A DNA stretch of 64,000 nt from positions 186,001 to 250,000 of the forward strand of contig NZ_QGGQ01000002.1 in assembly GCF_003148665.1 (NCBI RefSeq), read 5' to 3'. Shown in pieces: positions 37,801-46,324 of this stretch. Each line of letters starts with the position of its first letter. Position 1 is the stretch's first letter. Under the pieces are notes generated by a model. The model ran no database searches. It was given only the letters and a program-made list of their open reading frames with translations, and was not told the DNA's origin. This stretch comes from Maribacter polysiphoniae. GTDB lineage: Bacteria > Bacteroidota > Bacteroidia > Flavobacteriales > Flavobacteriaceae. Both the position numbers and the translations under genes were made by a program.

Positions 37801-38023
37801 TGTAAGAGAAAATAATTTGATCCGTTGAACTGACATCTGACAAAGAATAGTTTCCGTCAAAATCAGTTTGAGTTCCATTTGTTGTACCCTTGACCAATAC
37901 ACTGGCCCCAGGTAAAGGAACATTGCCGTCTGTAACAGTTCCCGACACACTCTGCGCCTGCACAAAACCGTAAAACAACATGATTCCTAAATACAACGTA
38001 CTACGAAAAAGTTTTTTTTTCAT
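34802..38023 (-). CDS. SusC/RagA family TonB-dependent outer-membrane transporter
   Basis: 1073 residues. Signal peptide to about 23 (LFYGFVQAQS), a CarboxypepD_reg-like domain (SVSGTVTDGNVPLPGASVLVKG onwards), the plug with EALEEVVVVGYGTQKK and the standard VDVLKDAASSAIYGSRAANGVVLVTT, then a long barrel ending MFGLNMGF. It forms with SusD an importer powered by TonB-ExbBD. No TonB box variant or sigma/anti-sigma pair is adjacent. The upstream 460-base region carries the dyad features listed separately. Substrate unknown: no glycoside hydrolase is in this operon. Confidence 0.96.
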   Translation of the reverse strand: MKKKLFRSTLYLGIMLFYGFVQAQSVSGTVTDGNVPLPGASVLVKGTTNGTQTDFDGNYSLSDVSSTDQIIFSYIGMVSQTITVGEQRTINVVLEESLEALEEVVVVGYGTQKKTLVTGAGVNVKGDDLASLNTGTAMEALQGIAAGVSVTRNNGQPGAGTRVTIRGLGTIGNSNPLFIVDGVAVGDINYLNPSDIASVDVLKDAASSAIYGSRAANGVVLVTTVKGRKNSAAKITYDSYYGFQKIYKNLDPLNAQEYMYIMDEGRVNDGLAPFDWQSILTNNSWLNDNYAGLGTQLGEDVWSRLQNGWEGTNWINEMATKNATIESHAVNITGGSEDITYSAGASYFNQRGILGGDIMDAGYKRLTTRLNTEIILRKNSEHSIITIGENLTYTNTENRSAATGNIYWNDLHNALVQNPLMPAYWQPAIDNNVNEFGYTPTLDGWNTGQTNPLAVMYYRNNYNYNKGNSLVGNVFVEIEPYKDLKLRSSYGINAWFGHSRSMNPTYNLGVLYQDYVDGATQSQYIGNNQTWTTTLSYKRQLGDHKIDALIGTELYQDQLNNNISASKSNLLFPGDPKYAYLNNTQSPESISDISASGADWAAGGGAILSYMARAQYNYKEKYLFTAIMRADGSSNFAEDNRWGYFPSVSAGWVLTEEDFIGSSDILNFAKLRASWGQNGNQSIPNFIYSSQITYAFPGYFFGDTKPVSGTTAYPERVTNPDIKWETSEQLDLGFDARFFDSKLNLAFDYYKKTTKDWLVEAPALGTSGALPPYINGGDIENSGVELVLGWNDNSHDFKYGITVSGAYNKNEVTKIANSDGIIHGPSNVLAQGTSEVSRVEVGKPIGYFYGYKTAGILQNQDEVDAYVGPSGAPYFDDQRPGDVRFVDQNADGVIDENDKIMLGNPNPDVELGLQLNFEYKGFYANTTLTGKFGMQIMQSYRSFADSFKQNYTSEIFNRWHGEGTSNTLPRLTYGSNRNTNFISDIYMHDADYLRINNLTIGYDFTKVLEKITAISSLKMYMSVNNLHTFTGYNGMDPDVRFSGDDENYSWASGIDLGLYPLPRTVMFGLNMGF

Positions 38024-38185
38024 AAAATTGAATTTAAAAAATTAGTTTGTGTTATTATTGAAAACAACATGGTTTCCTTAAGCAGAAAATCATGTTAGTT
38101 GTATTAATTTACTGTTAAAATTATATCAATAAATAAAATTATACTACTCATTATTTATCCTTTTTTCATACGAAACTATCAGTCT

Positions 38186-38212
38186 TTTTAAGGTTAAATC
38201 AGCACCTTAAAA
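38186..38212. repeat. 9-base inverted repeat upstream of susC
   Basis: TTTTAAGGT (38186-38194) and ACCTTAAAA (38204-38212) are perfect inverted copies with a 9-base spacer, about 165 bases upstream of the susC ATG. No T-tract follows on either strand, so it looks more like a protein-binding site than a terminator. Confidence 0.5.
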
Positions 38213-38279
38213 TAGTGTCTTGCCCTAAGTTTCTAATTGTGTGCTTGTTAGGTGCAAATTCCCCTTATATCAGACACTA
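38213..38279. repeat. Second dyad TAGTGTCT / AGACACTA
   Basis: TAGTGTCT (38213-38220) and AGACACTA (38272-38279) are perfect inverted copies, 51 bases apart, immediately beside the 9-base dyad. Significance is uncertain. Confidence 0.35.
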
Positions 38280-38450
38280 AACAACCAAATTGGCACTTTA
38301 AAACTAGAATCAATTTGAAGAAATTCAAGCTACAAACAGGAGTACCCATAATCTCTATACACATGCTGAGGGCACACCCCAATCTTTTCCCGTTGTAGTC
38401 TTGATGCAACATAAAATTATGTTTCATTTTTTATGGGATTCAAAAACTTA

Positions 38451-38466
38451 ATTGTAATATTGCAAT
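38451..38466 (+). promoter_or_regulatory. Candidate ArsR operator overlapping the arsR -7 box
   Basis: ATTGTAATATTGCAAT is a 16-base palindrome with one mismatched pair. It contains TAATATTG (38455-38462), one base from the TA-N2-TTTG -7 consensus, and ends 19 bases before the arsR ATG. Binding of an ArsR dimer here would block the promoter. Confidence 0.55.
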
Positions 38467-38485
38467 GATTAAATAAATAAAAAGA

Positions 38486-38815
38486 ATGGGACTCACGAAA
38501 ACGGAAATGTTTACCGACTTACAAAATGAAATTGCATTATTTGCCAAGGTCCTTGGACATCCTGCACGGGTAGCCATTTTACAACATCTTTTTAAAATAG
38601 AAGGTTGTATCTGTGGGGATTTGGTCGATGAAATTGGACTGGCCCAACCTACCATTTCCCAGCATTTGAAAGAATTGAAACTGTTGGGGTTGATAAAAGG
38701 CAATGTGGAAGGTACCAGTGTCTGTTATTGCATCGACAAGGAAAACTGGACAAATATGAAAAAAGTAATGTTACAATTCTTAGATCAGGATATCGACAAC
38801 AAAAATTGTTGCTGA
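38486..38815 (+). CDS. arsR: ArsR-family arsenic-responsive repressor
   Basis: A 109-residue winged-helix repressor. [41 protein letters not shown] and the wing [11 protein letters not shown] are standard. The metalloid site is probably Cys41-x-Cys43 (GCICGDL, matching the ELCVCDL site of classical ArsR), perhaps with Cys80/Cys82 or the C-terminal Cys108-Cys109. It should repress the operon until As(III) binds. First gene of arsR-arsM-arsC-acr3. Confidence 0.94.
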   Translation: MGLTKTEMFTDLQNEIALFAKVLGHPARVAILQHLFKIEGCICGDLVDEIGLAQPTISQHLKELKLLGLIKGNVEGTSVCYCIDKENWTNMKKVMLQFLDQDIDNKNCC

Positions 38816-38843
38816 TATTTTTTTTAGTCAATCAATCGTTTTA

Positions 38844-38858
38844 TCGCAATACTGTAAT
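38844..38858 (+). promoter_or_regulatory. Second candidate ArsR box before arsM
   Basis: TCGCAATACTGTAAT matches the reverse complement of the arsR-upstream box at 11 of 15 positions (shared GCAATA and AAT). It ends four bases before the arsM ATG at 38863, so it might give arsM separate control. Weak. Confidence 0.3.
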
Positions 38859-38862
38859 ACAT

Positions 38863-39753
38863 ATGAAAAAAGAACAAGAACTTAAGAATATCGTCAAGGA
38901 ACGCTATGCTAAAATAGCAGAACAGGGCAAGGCTGAAAATGCCTCATCCTGTTGCGGAGCCACAACACCATCAAACAAAGTGTACAATATAATGATGGAC
39001 GATTATTCGGAAACCCAAGGGTATGCTGAAGAAGCTGATCTTGGTCTCGGCTGTGGCCTTCCCACCCAATTTGCCAAAATAAAAAAAGGGGATACCGTTA
39101 TCGACCTAGGTTCGGGTGCCGGAAACGATTGCTTTGTGGCCCGACACGAAACCGGTGCAGAAGGCAAGGTCATTGGTATTGACTTTACCCCTATTATGAT
39201 TCAGAAAGCCCGGATCAATGCAGAAAAATTGGGATACAACAATGTCGAGTTCAGGACAGGGGATATCGATGACATGCCAGTTAGCGATAATGTAGCCGAT
39301 GTTATTGTGAGTAATTGTGTTCTAAACCTTGTTCCCAATAAGAAAAAAGTTATTGCGGAGATGCATAGGGTCTTAAAGCCAGGCGGTCACTTTAGTGTTT
39401 CCGATATTGTTTTGGTCGGTGCACTACCGGATGCCCTGCGGGAAGACGCAGAAATGTATGCGGGTTGTGTCGCTGGCGCAATTCAAAAAGAGGACTACCT
39501 ACAGCTAATGTTGGATGAAGGTTTTCAAAATCTGAAAATCCAAAAAGAAAAACCCATTGTCATTCCCGATGACATTCTTGGCAAGTATCTTTCCGAAGAA
39601 GAGGTAAGGACGTTCAATACCGGTGAAACCGGAATTTTCAGCATTACCGTTTATGCCGAGAAAAAAGGAACCACACAGGAAAAAACAAAACTAAACCTTT
39701 CCGAAATTCAAGCAGGATCATCATGCACCCCAAATAGCGGTTGCTGCAAATAG
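38863..39753 (+). CDS. arsM: Arsenite S-adenosylmethionine methyltransferase
   Basis: 296 residues from the ATG at 38863; the open frame extends back to 38728 but overlaps arsR. SAM loop VIDLGSGAGNDCF. The three cysteines needed to hold As(III) in ArsM are present: Cys64 (GLGCG), Cys152 (SNCVLN) and Cys202 (GCVAGA), with a further Cys30-Cys31 pair. It would turn arsenite into methylated, volatile arsenicals. The extra C-terminal Cys cluster (SSCTPNSGCCK) is a further possible As-binding site. Between arsR and arsC. Confidence 0.94.
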   Translation: MKKEQELKNIVKERYAKIAEQGKAENASSCCGATTPSNKVYNIMMDDYSETQGYAEEADLGLGCGLPTQFAKIKKGDTVIDLGSGAGNDCFVARHETGAEGKVIGIDFTPIMIQKARINAEKLGYNNVEFRTGDIDDMPVSDNVADVIVSNCVLNLVPNKKKVIAEMHRVLKPGGHFSVSDIVLVGALPDALREDAEMYAGCVAGAIQKEDYLQLMLDEGFQNLKIQKEKPIVIPDDILGKYLSEEEVRTFNTGETGIFSITVYAEKKGTTQEKTKLNLSEIQAGSSCTPNSGCCK

Positions 39754-39768
39754 TTAAACCAAATACGA

Positions 39769-40398
39769 ATGACAACCACACACACCCTTTTTGAAAAAAT
39801 AGAGGAAATTGTTTCAATACTCAACATCGAAACAATCACCGACGAACGCAAAGAAACCCTTCAACCCTTGATCGACTTTATTCAATCAAAGACCAATGAT
39901 AAAGAAGCGATACGCCTAAACTTTATTTGCACCCACAATTCACGAAGAAGTCACCTATCCCAAATTTGGGCACAGACCTTGGCTTATCACTTCAATATCC
40001 CAAATGTGCATTGCTATTCGGGTGGAACTGAAGCTACCGCCCTTTTTCCAATGGTCGCCCAAACGTTGCAAAATTCGGGCTTTGAAATCCAAATGCTTTC
40101 TGAAGGACCAAATCCAGTGTACAGTATTAAATATACCACGAACGAACATCCCGTTATTGGTTTTTCAAAAAAGCTGGATGATGAATTCAATCCAAAATCA
40201 GGATTTGCAGCAATCATGACCTGTTCACAGGCCGATGGGGGTTGCCCTTTTATCGCGGGTGCGGAAAAACGGATTCCGATAACCTTTGAAGACCCAAAGG
40301 CTTTTGACAATACACCGCAGCAAGCTGAAAAATACAATGAAAGAAATCTACAAATAGCCACTGAACTATTTTATGTGTACTCTCAAATCAATTCATAA
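39769..40398 (+). CDS. arsC: Arsenate reductase, low-molecular-weight phosphatase fold
   Basis: 209 residues. Catalytic loop Cys54-THNSR-Arg60-Ser61 (CX5R) in a LMW-PTPase fold. Cys152 and Cys159 (TCSQADGGC) are 7 apart, matching the redox pair Cys82 and Cys89 of the thioredoxin-coupled S. aureus ArsC, and a DP-containing EDPKAFD loop follows. It should reduce As(V) to As(III). An N-terminal extension of about 45 residues, compared with classical ArsC, is usual for the Bacteroidota form. It starts 15 bases after arsM and ends two before acr3. Confidence 0.9.
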   Translation: MTTTHTLFEKIEEIVSILNIETITDERKETLQPLIDFIQSKTNDKEAIRLNFICTHNSRRSHLSQIWAQTLAYHFNIPNVHCYSGGTEATALFPMVAQTLQNSGFEIQMLSEGPNPVYSIKYTTNEHPVIGFSKKLDDEFNPKSGFAAIMTCSQADGGCPFIAGAEKRIPITFEDPKAFDNTPQQAEKYNERNLQIATELFYVYSQINS

Positions 40399-40400
40399 AA

Positions 40401-41450
40401 ATGGCATCGACTAAAAAATTAAGCTTTCTAGACAGTTATCTAACCCTTTGGATTTTTATTGCAATGGCCTTAGGCGTTGGCATTGGATACTTTATCCCTT
40501 CGTTTCCGGATATCATCAATTCCTTCAGTAGTGGAACAACAAATATCCCAATTGCCATCGGTTTGATCTTAATGATGTACCCTCCTTTGGCAAAGGTGAA
40601 TTATTCCCTTTTGCCCAAAGTTTTCCGGAATACCAAGATTTTATCGATCTCACTTATTCTCAATTGGATAATCGGTCCTGTTCTAATGTTCATTTTGGCC
40701 ATTACTTTTTTACGGGACTATCCCGAATATATGGTCGGACTGATCCTGATCGGTTTGGCCCGCTGTATTGCCATGGTCCTTGTTTGGAACGACCTTGCCG
40801 AAGGCAGTAGCGAATACGGGGCAGGCTTGGTGGCTTTGAACAGTATTTTCCAAGTATTCGCGTACAGTTTTTACGCTTGGATCTTTATTACCGTTCTCCC
40901 CCCTTATTTTGGGTTTGAAGGAGCCATCGTCGACATTTCAATTGGCACCATAGCCGAGAGTGTTGCCATCTATTTAGGCATCCCTTTCGTATTGGGAATT
41001 CTCAGTAGATTGATTTTGGTAAAACTCAAGGGAGAGGAATGGTACATGAAAAAATTCATTCCCACCATTTCCCCAATGACACTGATCGCGCTTTTATTTA
41101 CCATTGTGGTCATGTTTTCACTAAAGGGTGAATTGATTGTTCAGATTCCTATGGATGTCCTTATCATAGCCGTTCCCCTCCTTGTTTATTTCAGTCTTAT
41201 GTTCATCATTGGCTTCTTCTTCACTAAGGCAACAGGAGCTGCATATGACAAAACCGCTTCCGTGGCATTCACAGCGGCCGGAAACAATTTCGAATTGGCG
41301 ATTGCGGTTGCCATTGCTGTTTTCGGACTGAATTCAGGACAAGCTTTTGCAGGGGTCATCGGTCCATTGGTCGAAGTCCCTGCCCTAATCCTTTTGGTTC
41401 GGGTTTCGTTTTGGCTCCGTAAGAAGTATTACCAAAAAGCAACGGTTTAG
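40401..41450 (+). CDS. acr3: ACR3 family arsenite efflux transporter
   Basis: A 349-residue protein with about ten hydrophobic helices. Family landmarks: the conserved Cys in [18 protein letters not shown] and the C-terminal [40 protein letters not shown]. It pumps As(III) out using the proton-motive force. It completes the operon and has no terminator that I can see. Confidence 0.95.
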   Translation: MASTKKLSFLDSYLTLWIFIAMALGVGIGYFIPSFPDIINSFSSGTTNIPIAIGLILMMYPPLAKVNYSLLPKVFRNTKILSISLILNWIIGPVLMFILAITFLRDYPEYMVGLILIGLARCIAMVLVWNDLAEGSSEYGAGLVALNSIFQVFAYSFYAWIFITVLPPYFGFEGAIVDISIGTIAESVAIYLGIPFVLGILSRLILVKLKGEEWYMKKFIPTISPMTLIALLFTIVVMFSLKGELIVQIPMDVLIIAVPLLVYFSLMFIIGFFFTKATGAAYDKTASVAFTAAGNNFELAIAVAIAVFGLNSGQAFAGVIGPLVEVPALILLVRVSFWLRKKYYQKATV

Positions 41451-41499
41451 GGCAAAAGGAAAGAAGCATGAATTTAAAAAATATCGATCCAAAATCCAC

Positions 41500-41534
41500 T
41501 TTGTTTTTTTATTCATCTTAAAACAATATTTTTG
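41500..41534 (+). promoter_or_regulatory. Candidate promoter for the PepSY gene
   Basis: TTTG (41500-41503) and TATTTTTG (41527-41534) fit the -33 and -7 boxes but are 23 bases apart, slightly more than the usual 19-21. Located about 100 bases before the PepSY start. Confidence 0.35.
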
Positions 41535-41636
41535 TGTCTTTCCCTATCCCAAACCATAGGCAAAAACTGTCGCGGCTTTGACTATATCATAATCAAAGCA
41601 CGTTGGTCAGTATATAATTTATAGTTGAAAACGAGG

Positions 41637-42218
41637 ATGACGAAACCGAATCAAAGAATAAAACAGGCCCGAATTTTAAGGATATTTCGAAAAATACACC
41701 GAATTACGGGCGCAGCACTGTTCATCTTTTTCTTTATTGTTTCGATCACCGCACTCCTATTGGGCTGGAAAAAACACAGTAACGGCATTTTAATGCCCGA
41801 AACCTATGTTGGCACCTCAACGGACCTAAAACAATGGTTACCCCTAGACAGTCTACATACCAAGGCCATTGCCGTTTTGCACGATTCAGTCGCTCCCGAT
41901 TTATCACCCATTATTGATCGCATTGATGTCAGGAAAGAAAAAGGTGCGGTAAAATTCATTTTCAAGGATCACTTTTGGGGCATACAACTCGACGGTGCCA
42001 CAGGAAAAGTATTGCATATTGACAAAAGATATAGCGACCTCATTGAAAACGTTCACGATGGCTCCATTCTGGATTGGTATTTCAATACCTCGAACGGCCA
42101 AATTAAGGTCATTTACTCCTCTATTATGGGCATTGCCTTGCTCATTTTTACGATTACGGGATTTTGGCTTTGGTACGGACCCAAAAAAATGAGAAAAAGT
42201 AAGTCCAGATCGCAATAG
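41637..42218 (+). CDS. PepSY-associated membrane protein
   Basis: 193 residues from the ATG at 41637 (a TTG at 41625 would add four). A helix at each end (GAALFIFFFIVSITALLLGW and IIMGIALLIFTITGFWLWYG-type) flanks an extracytoplasmic PepSY-like domain (HTKAIAVLHDSV, KFIFKDHFWGIQLDGATGKVLHID). Related proteins act in iron or heme uptake with TonB transporters, but none is adjacent here. Single gene between acr3 and an SGNH hydrolase. Confidence 0.85.
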   Translation: MTKPNQRIKQARILRIFRKIHRITGAALFIFFFIVSITALLLGWKKHSNGILMPETYVGTSTDLKQWLPLDSLHTKAIAVLHDSVAPDLSPIIDRIDVRKEKGAVKFIFKDHFWGIQLDGATGKVLHIDKRYSDLIENVHDGSILDWYFNTSNGQIKVIYSSIMGIALLIFTITGFWLWYGPKKMRKSKSRSQ

Positions 42219-42408
42219 GTATCTAGCCCTCCCGGAGGAATTGGGGATATACCCGATTCGCCATACGCCCACATTGCTTAATGCGGGAATCGCAGTATTG
42301 GCATTCGTAGGAGTCTCCATTTAAGTTTTGGATATTCCTTTGAATTAAGACCCACAGGTATTGACGAATTAAAATAATAGAAGTATCTTGAAAGTTCAAA
42401 TTTTAGCC

Positions 42409-43059
42409 ATGAGGTTCTTAACAACATCCCTATTATTTTTTATACTCCTAAATGTCAACTCCCAAGATCCCGGGCGCTTCAAAAGTGATATAGACCATAT
42501 CACAAAAAAATATGATACGCTTTGGAACCCAACTACGGAAACGATCTTATTCACAGGAAGCTCAAGCATCAGAATCTGGAAAGATCTGCAAGATCGGTTT
42601 CCCAACCATCAAATCATTAATTCGGGATTTGGAGGTTCTCATGCGACCGACCTTCTGGCCCTATCCGATGAACTGATCCTCAAGTACCAGCCTAACAAGG
42701 TCTTTATTTATGAAGGGGACAATGATATTGCATCAGGAAAGAAACCAAGAAACGTCGTTCGTACCATTGAGCAAATCGTACATACGATCCGAACGGAAAA
42801 ACCGGAAACTGAAATCATCCTGATTTCCACCAAACCGAGCTTGGCACGATGGGATTTCAGACACAAATACCAACGTTTGAATCGAAAAATGCAAAGACTT
42901 AGCAAAAAAAGCAATCTTATCGAATATGCGAATGTCTGGGACCCCATGCTAAAGAAAAGAAAATTGATCCCGGATTATTTTATCGAAGACGGATTACATA
43001 TGAATACCAAGGGATACGATGTATGGTATTCCGTATTAAAACCATTTGTTGAGCATTAA
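42409..43059 (+). CDS. SGNH/GDSL family hydrolase, exported
   Basis: 216 residues from the ATG at 42409 (the TTG at 42388 would lead with seven odd residues). Signal peptide MRFLTTSLLFFILLNVNSQ. SGNH blocks: TGSSSIRIW with the nucleophile Ser, GFGGSHATDL, EGDNDIASG (Asn) and DGLHMNTKGY with Asp and His. An esterase or acetylesterase acting on surface glycans is probable. Next gene is a GH20 hexosaminidase 25 bases away, so the pair may treat acetylated amino sugars. Confidence 0.9.
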   Translation: MRFLTTSLLFFILLNVNSQDPGRFKSDIDHITKKYDTLWNPTTETILFTGSSSIRIWKDLQDRFPNHQIINSGFGGSHATDLLALSDELILKYQPNKVFIYEGDNDIASGKKPRNVVRTIEQIVHTIRTEKPETEIILISTKPSLARWDFRHKYQRLNRKMQRLSKKSNLIEYANVWDPMLKKRKLIPDYFIEDGLHMNTKGYDVWYSVLKPFVEH

Positions 43060-43084
43060 TTAACCATCGTTATAGTAAATTATT

Positions 43085-44701
43085 ATGATTAGATCCATTG
43101 TAACAAGAGTCCTGACCGTACTATTCATCAGCGCAATATTTGTGGCTTGCCAGGGAGAACAAAAAAAACAGATTGAATTTCCACCAACCGATCTGGCCCT
43201 CGAAAACCTGATTCCTAAACCTTTGAAGGTAATCCCAACGAACAAGGCCTTTGGTCTAGACCGTTATACGGCCATTTACACCAACCAAAATGATGCGGCA
43301 TTTGCAGAAATAGGTCAATTTTTAGCCGACAAGATCAAATCCAAAATCGATTTGGATGTTCCTATCAACGAAGCGGGATCGGTACCTGTTGAACGCGTTA
43401 TTTACATCAATCAGTCAGACAGTCTTGAATTGAATGCCCCCGAAGCCTATGAACTCTATATTACCCAAGATTCGGTCATTTTAAACTCCAATACCGCCGA
43501 AGGTGCCTTTAGGGGTATACAAACAATACGGCAGATCATTCCCGTGCAGAGTAATGACACGCTGGCCGAGCAACGCATATGGCCGATACCTACAGGTAAG
43601 ATCATCGATAATCCTACATTTGGGTTTCGTGGAGCAATGCTCGATGTGGCCCGTCATTTCTTCAGTGTAGAGGATGTCAAGAAATACATCGACCTATTGG
43701 CATACTATAAGATCAATGTTTTGCATTTGCACTTGACCGATGATCAAGGCTGGCGTATTGAGATCAAGTCATGGCCAAAATTGACTGAAATTGGTGGCAG
43801 TACCGAAGTCGGTGGTGAAGCCGGTGGTTTTTACACACAGGATGATTATAAGGAAATTGTCGCATATGCCGCAAAACACCATATGACCATTATTCCTGAG
43901 GTGGATATGCCTGGGCACACCAACGCGGCATCAGTCGCCTACCCCTTTTTAAATGGTAATGGTAAAACCCCTAAACTCTATGAAGGTACACGGGTAGGTT
44001 TTAGCACTTTTGACACAAGAAAAGACACGGTATATGCTTTTATCGATGACGTCATACGTGAGATTTCAGCAATTACCCCTGGTCCATATTTCCATATTGG
44101 GGGTGATGAAAGCCACGTCACCAAAAAAAATGATTATATCTATTTTGTGGAAAAAGTAGAGAAAATAGTTCAAAAGCATGGAAAGCAAATGATAGGATGG
44201 GATGAAATCGCATCCGCCAACGTTGACGCCAACTCCATTTCCCAATATTGGTCAAGTGGGGACAATGCACAAAAGGCGGTTAAGAGGGGAATGAAACTTA
44301 TCCTCTCTCCAGCCAAAAGAGCCTATTTGGACATGCAATACGATACGCTATCTAAACACGGTCTGCATTGGGCGGCATATATCCCCGTTGATTCCGCTTA
44401 TATATGGACACCAGAGGAATATGAAGGCATCCCAATGGAGAACATTCTCGGTGTTGAGGCTCCTTTATGGTCAGAAACCATCAGCAATATTGGTGAATTG
44501 GAATATCTGGCATTCCCGAGGATCATTGGTTATTCCGAACTCAGCTGGACATCCAAGGAAAATCGAGATTGGGAAAACTACAAGGTACGTTTGGCCAATC
44601 AGGCCCCCTATCTGGACCGGATGAATGTAAAGTATTATGCATCCCCTTTAATCGATTGGAAAAAAAGCAAATATACCTATGAAGAAATCAAGAAAGACTA
44701 A
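43085..44701 (+). CDS. GH20 beta-N-acetylhexosaminidase lipoprotein
   Basis: 538 residues with a lipoprotein signal (TVLFISAIFVAC, Cys21). An N-terminal GH20b-like domain leads to the barrel: GFRGAMLDVARHFFSVEDV, LHLHLTDDQGWR and HIGGDESH, giving the catalytic pair Asp341-Glu342 for substrate-assisted hydrolysis. It would release GlcNAc or GalNAc from chitin- or glycan-derived ends in the periplasm or on the cell surface. It lies between the SGNH hydrolase and the S10 peptidase. Confidence 0.94.
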   Translation: MIRSIVTRVLTVLFISAIFVACQGEQKKQIEFPPTDLALENLIPKPLKVIPTNKAFGLDRYTAIYTNQNDAAFAEIGQFLADKIKSKIDLDVPINEAGSVPVERVIYINQSDSLELNAPEAYELYITQDSVILNSNTAEGAFRGIQTIRQIIPVQSNDTLAEQRIWPIPTGKIIDNPTFGFRGAMLDVARHFFSVEDVKKYIDLLAYYKINVLHLHLTDDQGWRIEIKSWPKLTEIGGSTEVGGEAGGFYTQDDYKEIVAYAAKHHMTIIPEVDMPGHTNAASVAYPFLNGNGKTPKLYEGTRVGFSTFDTRKDTVYAFIDDVIREISAITPGPYFHIGGDESHVTKKNDYIYFVEKVEKIVQKHGKQMIGWDEIASANVDANSISQYWSSGDNAQKAVKRGMKLILSPAKRAYLDMQYDTLSKHGLHWAAYIPVDSAYIWTPEEYEGIPMENILGVEAPLWSETISNIGELEYLAFPRIIGYSELSWTSKENRDWENYKVRLANQAPYLDRMNVKYYASPLIDWKKSKYTYEEIKKD

Positions 44702-44743
44702 TCTCCCTTAGCCTATCACCAAAACCAACAAAACCACTATACA

Positions 44744-46252
44744 ATGAAAAGAACAGTACTATTGGTTTTCCTATTTGTAGGAATGGCGACAATTGCCCAA
44801 AAAGCAAATGACACCATTCCTAAAGCGGAAATTTCAAAAACGATGCAAAGTGTCAACATCAACGGCAGAACCATCTATTTGACTGCGGAAGCGGGCACTT
44901 TTGAAGTTAGGGATGAAAACAACGAGCCCATTGCCTTAATGGGACATACCTATTACGAAAAGGGTGAGGACAAACGTTCTTCGGGCTCTAGGAGAAGACC
45001 CATTGTATTTGCGTACAATGGCGGTCCCGGATCGTCGTCCTTTTGGTTGCACATGGGAGCCCTTGGACCAAAACGTATTGTCGTTAACGATCCTATAGCA
45101 ACACCTGCCGCACCCTATAAGATCATGAACAACAACCATTCTATTTTAGATGTCGCGGATTTGGTCATGATAGACCCCGTAGGAACCGGACTCAGTAGAC
45201 CTATTGGTAAGGCCAAATTCAAGGATTTTTGGGGCGTTGACCAAGATATACGAAGCCTATCCTTGTTCATAACCCAATTCTTAATCGCCCATGATAGAAT
45301 GAACAGCCCTAAATATCTTTTAGGGGAAAGTTATGGGACCTTTAGGAATGCCGGGGTCATGAACAAACTTTTGAACCAAGGTATCGCTATGAACGGGGTA
45401 ATCATGGTTTCCGCTGTTTTTGACCTAAGAACGTTATTATTTCCACCCAATGATGATTTGCCCTACATTGTACATTTTCCCACCTATGCGGCTACCGCTT
45501 GGTACCATGATAAGATTGCTGACAAACCGGAGGATGTTTATACATTCTTGGATGGGATTCGCAGTTTCACCGAAAACGAATACACTCCCGCCCTATTCAA
45601 AGGCGACCAATTGACCCGTAACGAAAAACAAGAAATGGCTTCTAAATTGGCTGCCTATACGGGTACCTCGGAAGCTTTCTGGATCAAAGCGGACCTTAGG
45701 GTCACCGCCAGTGAATTTTTTGCGGAATTTTTGAGGGACAAAGGGGAAATCGTTGGGCGTTTGGATTCCAGGTTTACAGGTATAAACCAAGACCTTTTGG
45801 CACAGGAAGGGAGCCACGACCCACAAAGCACGGCCATTTCACCAGCCTATATTACCGGTTTCCTGGATTACCTACACAGAACACTCAAAGTGAACAAAAA
45901 GCTCACCTATACCATTACTGCGAGCAGCCGTGAAGGATTTAAATGGGATTGGTCCCATAAAGGGAATCATCGATGGGGCACCCAAGCGGCCATAAATACG
46001 GGAATAGACATGGCTGAAGCCCTTTCAAGAGACCCCAATATGAAAGTTCTGATATTAAATGGCGTTTATGACCTTGCCACGGTATTCTATGGTGTGGAAC
46101 ACAGCATAAACCATTTGGGCCTTACAAAAGAAATCAAGGACAACATAAGTATGAAATATTACGAAGCCGGACATATGATGTATACCCATGAACCTTCTTT
46201 GGTGAAGTTTAAGAATGATGTTTCCGAATTTATAAAGACCACATCCAAGTAG
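44744..46252 (+). CDS. S10 family serine carboxypeptidase-like protein
   Basis: 502 residues with a signal peptide (MKRTVLLVFLFVGMATIAQ). Family motifs: FAYNGGPGSSSFWLHMGALGP (oxyanion), GESYG with Ser196, LNGVYDLATVFYG with the Asp and AGHMMYTH with the His. An exported alpha/beta-hydrolase peptidase cutting at C-termini. It follows the GH20 gene by 42 bases. The substrate cannot be deduced. Confidence 0.91.
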   Translation: MKRTVLLVFLFVGMATIAQKANDTIPKAEISKTMQSVNINGRTIYLTAEAGTFEVRDENNEPIALMGHTYYEKGEDKRSSGSRRRPIVFAYNGGPGSSSFWLHMGALGPKRIVVNDPIATPAAPYKIMNNNHSILDVADLVMIDPVGTGLSRPIGKAKFKDFWGVDQDIRSLSLFITQFLIAHDRMNSPKYLLGESYGTFRNAGVMNKLLNQGIAMNGVIMVSAVFDLRTLLFPPNDDLPYIVHFPTYAATAWYHDKIADKPEDVYTFLDGIRSFTENEYTPALFKGDQLTRNEKQEMASKLAAYTGTSEAFWIKADLRVTASEFFAEFLRDKGEIVGRLDSRFTGINQDLLAQEGSHDPQSTAISPAYITGFLDYLHRTLKVNKKLTYTITASSREGFKWDWSHKGNHRWGTQAAINTGIDMAEALSRDPNMKVLILNGVYDLATVFYGVEHSINHLGLTKEIKDNISMKYYEAGHMMYTHEPSLVKFKNDVSEFIKTTSK

Positions 46253-46272
46253 CGGTACCGTTGGAATATAAA

Positions 46273-46302
46273 AAAGCCCTGACTGTTTTGGTCCGGGCTT
46301 TA
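46273..46302 (-). terminator. Terminator between the S10 gene and the DUF5606 gene
   Basis: AAAGCCC / GGGCTTT stem with an imperfect inner GAC/GTC pairing and a TGTTTTG loop. On the minus strand it is followed by a T-run, so it mainly ends the ruvX-def-DUF5606 operon, and may act both ways. Confidence 0.75.
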
Positions 46303-46324
46303 AACTTTAATATAACAAGGTTCC

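Larger units (their letters stand above)
38024..38485. other. Divergent region between susC and arsR
   Basis: About 460 AT-rich bases. It holds a 9-base dyad (38186-38212), an 8-base dyad (38213-38279) and the arsR operator/promoter candidate (38451-38466), described separately. No gene. Confidence 0.5.
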
